A stretch of DNA of 7,537 nt from an uncultured Bryobacterales bacterium (GTDB lineage Bacteria; Acidobacteriota; Terriglobia; Bryobacterales; Bryobacteraceae). Positions within the stretch are counted from its first letter, which is position 1. Each line of letters begins with the position of its first letter. The notes below the pieces were generated by a model. The model was not told where the DNA came from, ran no database searches, and was given only the letters and a program-made list of their open reading frames with translations. The stretch is taken from assembly GCA_937859895.1 (NCBI GenBank), contig CALMAV010000281.1:1-7537 (forward strand), read 5' to 3'. A program made the position numbers and the translations under genes. This document shows, piece by piece, positions 7,372 through 7,537 of this stretch.

Positions 7372-7537
7372 CCCGTGTCAGAAGAACCTATAAGCACTGA
7401 AACCGACCAGGACACTAAGATTGAACGGACGGAACAGAAGAAAAGCGGGTCCGCCGCGAAATGGCTAATTGCGCTTGCCTTGTTAGCGGCAGCTGGGGCG
7501 GCGGTGTTTTTTCTCGGTTGGTTGCCGAGGCACACGC
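7369..7537 (+). CDS. Probable RND efflux periplasmic adaptor, N-terminal part (3' end outside window)
   Basis: The 56 codons present begin with a charged, mostly acidic cytoplasmic leader of ~30 residues (MPVSEEPISTETDQDTKIER onward). A hydrophobic membrane segment follows (about 31-50, KWLIALALLAAAGAAVFFLG), then WLPRHT where the window ends. This is the layout of an inner-membrane-anchored membrane fusion protein. The call rests mainly on context: the gene lies 3 bases after an RND permease stop, in the same place as the adaptor that follows the upstream paralogous permease. The leader is longer and more charged than that of the first adaptor, which goes almost straight into its membrane segment. 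No lipoyl or hairpin domain is visible yet, so a different small membrane protein cannot be fully excluded. Confidence 0.68.
   Translation, partial: MPVSEEPISTETDQDTKIERTEQKKSGSAAKWLIALALLAAAGAAVFFLGWLPRHT

Overview
The window is about half G+C and comes from a Gram-negative-type bacterium: it encodes envelope-spanning RND efflux machinery, whose permeases and periplasmic adaptors only make sense with two membranes. The style of the genes (permease placed before adaptor, many paralogous RND genes, a GCTPTK-type flavoprotein reductase) reminds me of Acidobacteriota. That is an impression from memory and not a proven assignment.

Layout. (1) Positions 1-1358 hold the 3' part (about 451 codons) of an RND permease whose start lies upstream of the window. 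(2) Its stop codon overlaps by one base the start of a complete 384-residue periplasmic adaptor (1358-2512). (3) A 461-residue FAD/NAD(P)H-dependent disulfide reductase of the RclA/MerA/Lpd family lies on the minus strand (2531-3916), converging on the adaptor with an 18-base gap that contains a small hairpin. (4) A 197-base divergent intergenic region (3917-4113) carries a candidate minus-strand promoter, a 10-base direct repeat and small inverted repeats. (5) A complete 1083-residue RND permease (4114-7365) follows, paralogous to the first. (6) A second adaptor start (7369 onward) with an excellent Shine-Dalgarno site is cut by the window end.

Functionally the window is two RND permease-adaptor modules in tandem, in the same orientation and gene order, separated by one inverted redox gene. 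Each module would form an inner-membrane proton/substrate antiporter joined by its adaptor to an outer-membrane channel. No TolC-like channel gene and no regulator gene is visible here. Both permeases keep the TM11 Arg/Thr pattern and the complete one keeps the TM4 Asp-Asp pair, but both have Ala where AcrB has the proton-relay Lys of TM10. I see no tRNA, rRNA, CRISPR, insertion sequence or phage feature. Apart from the unusual gene arrangement, nothing points to a wholly new system.
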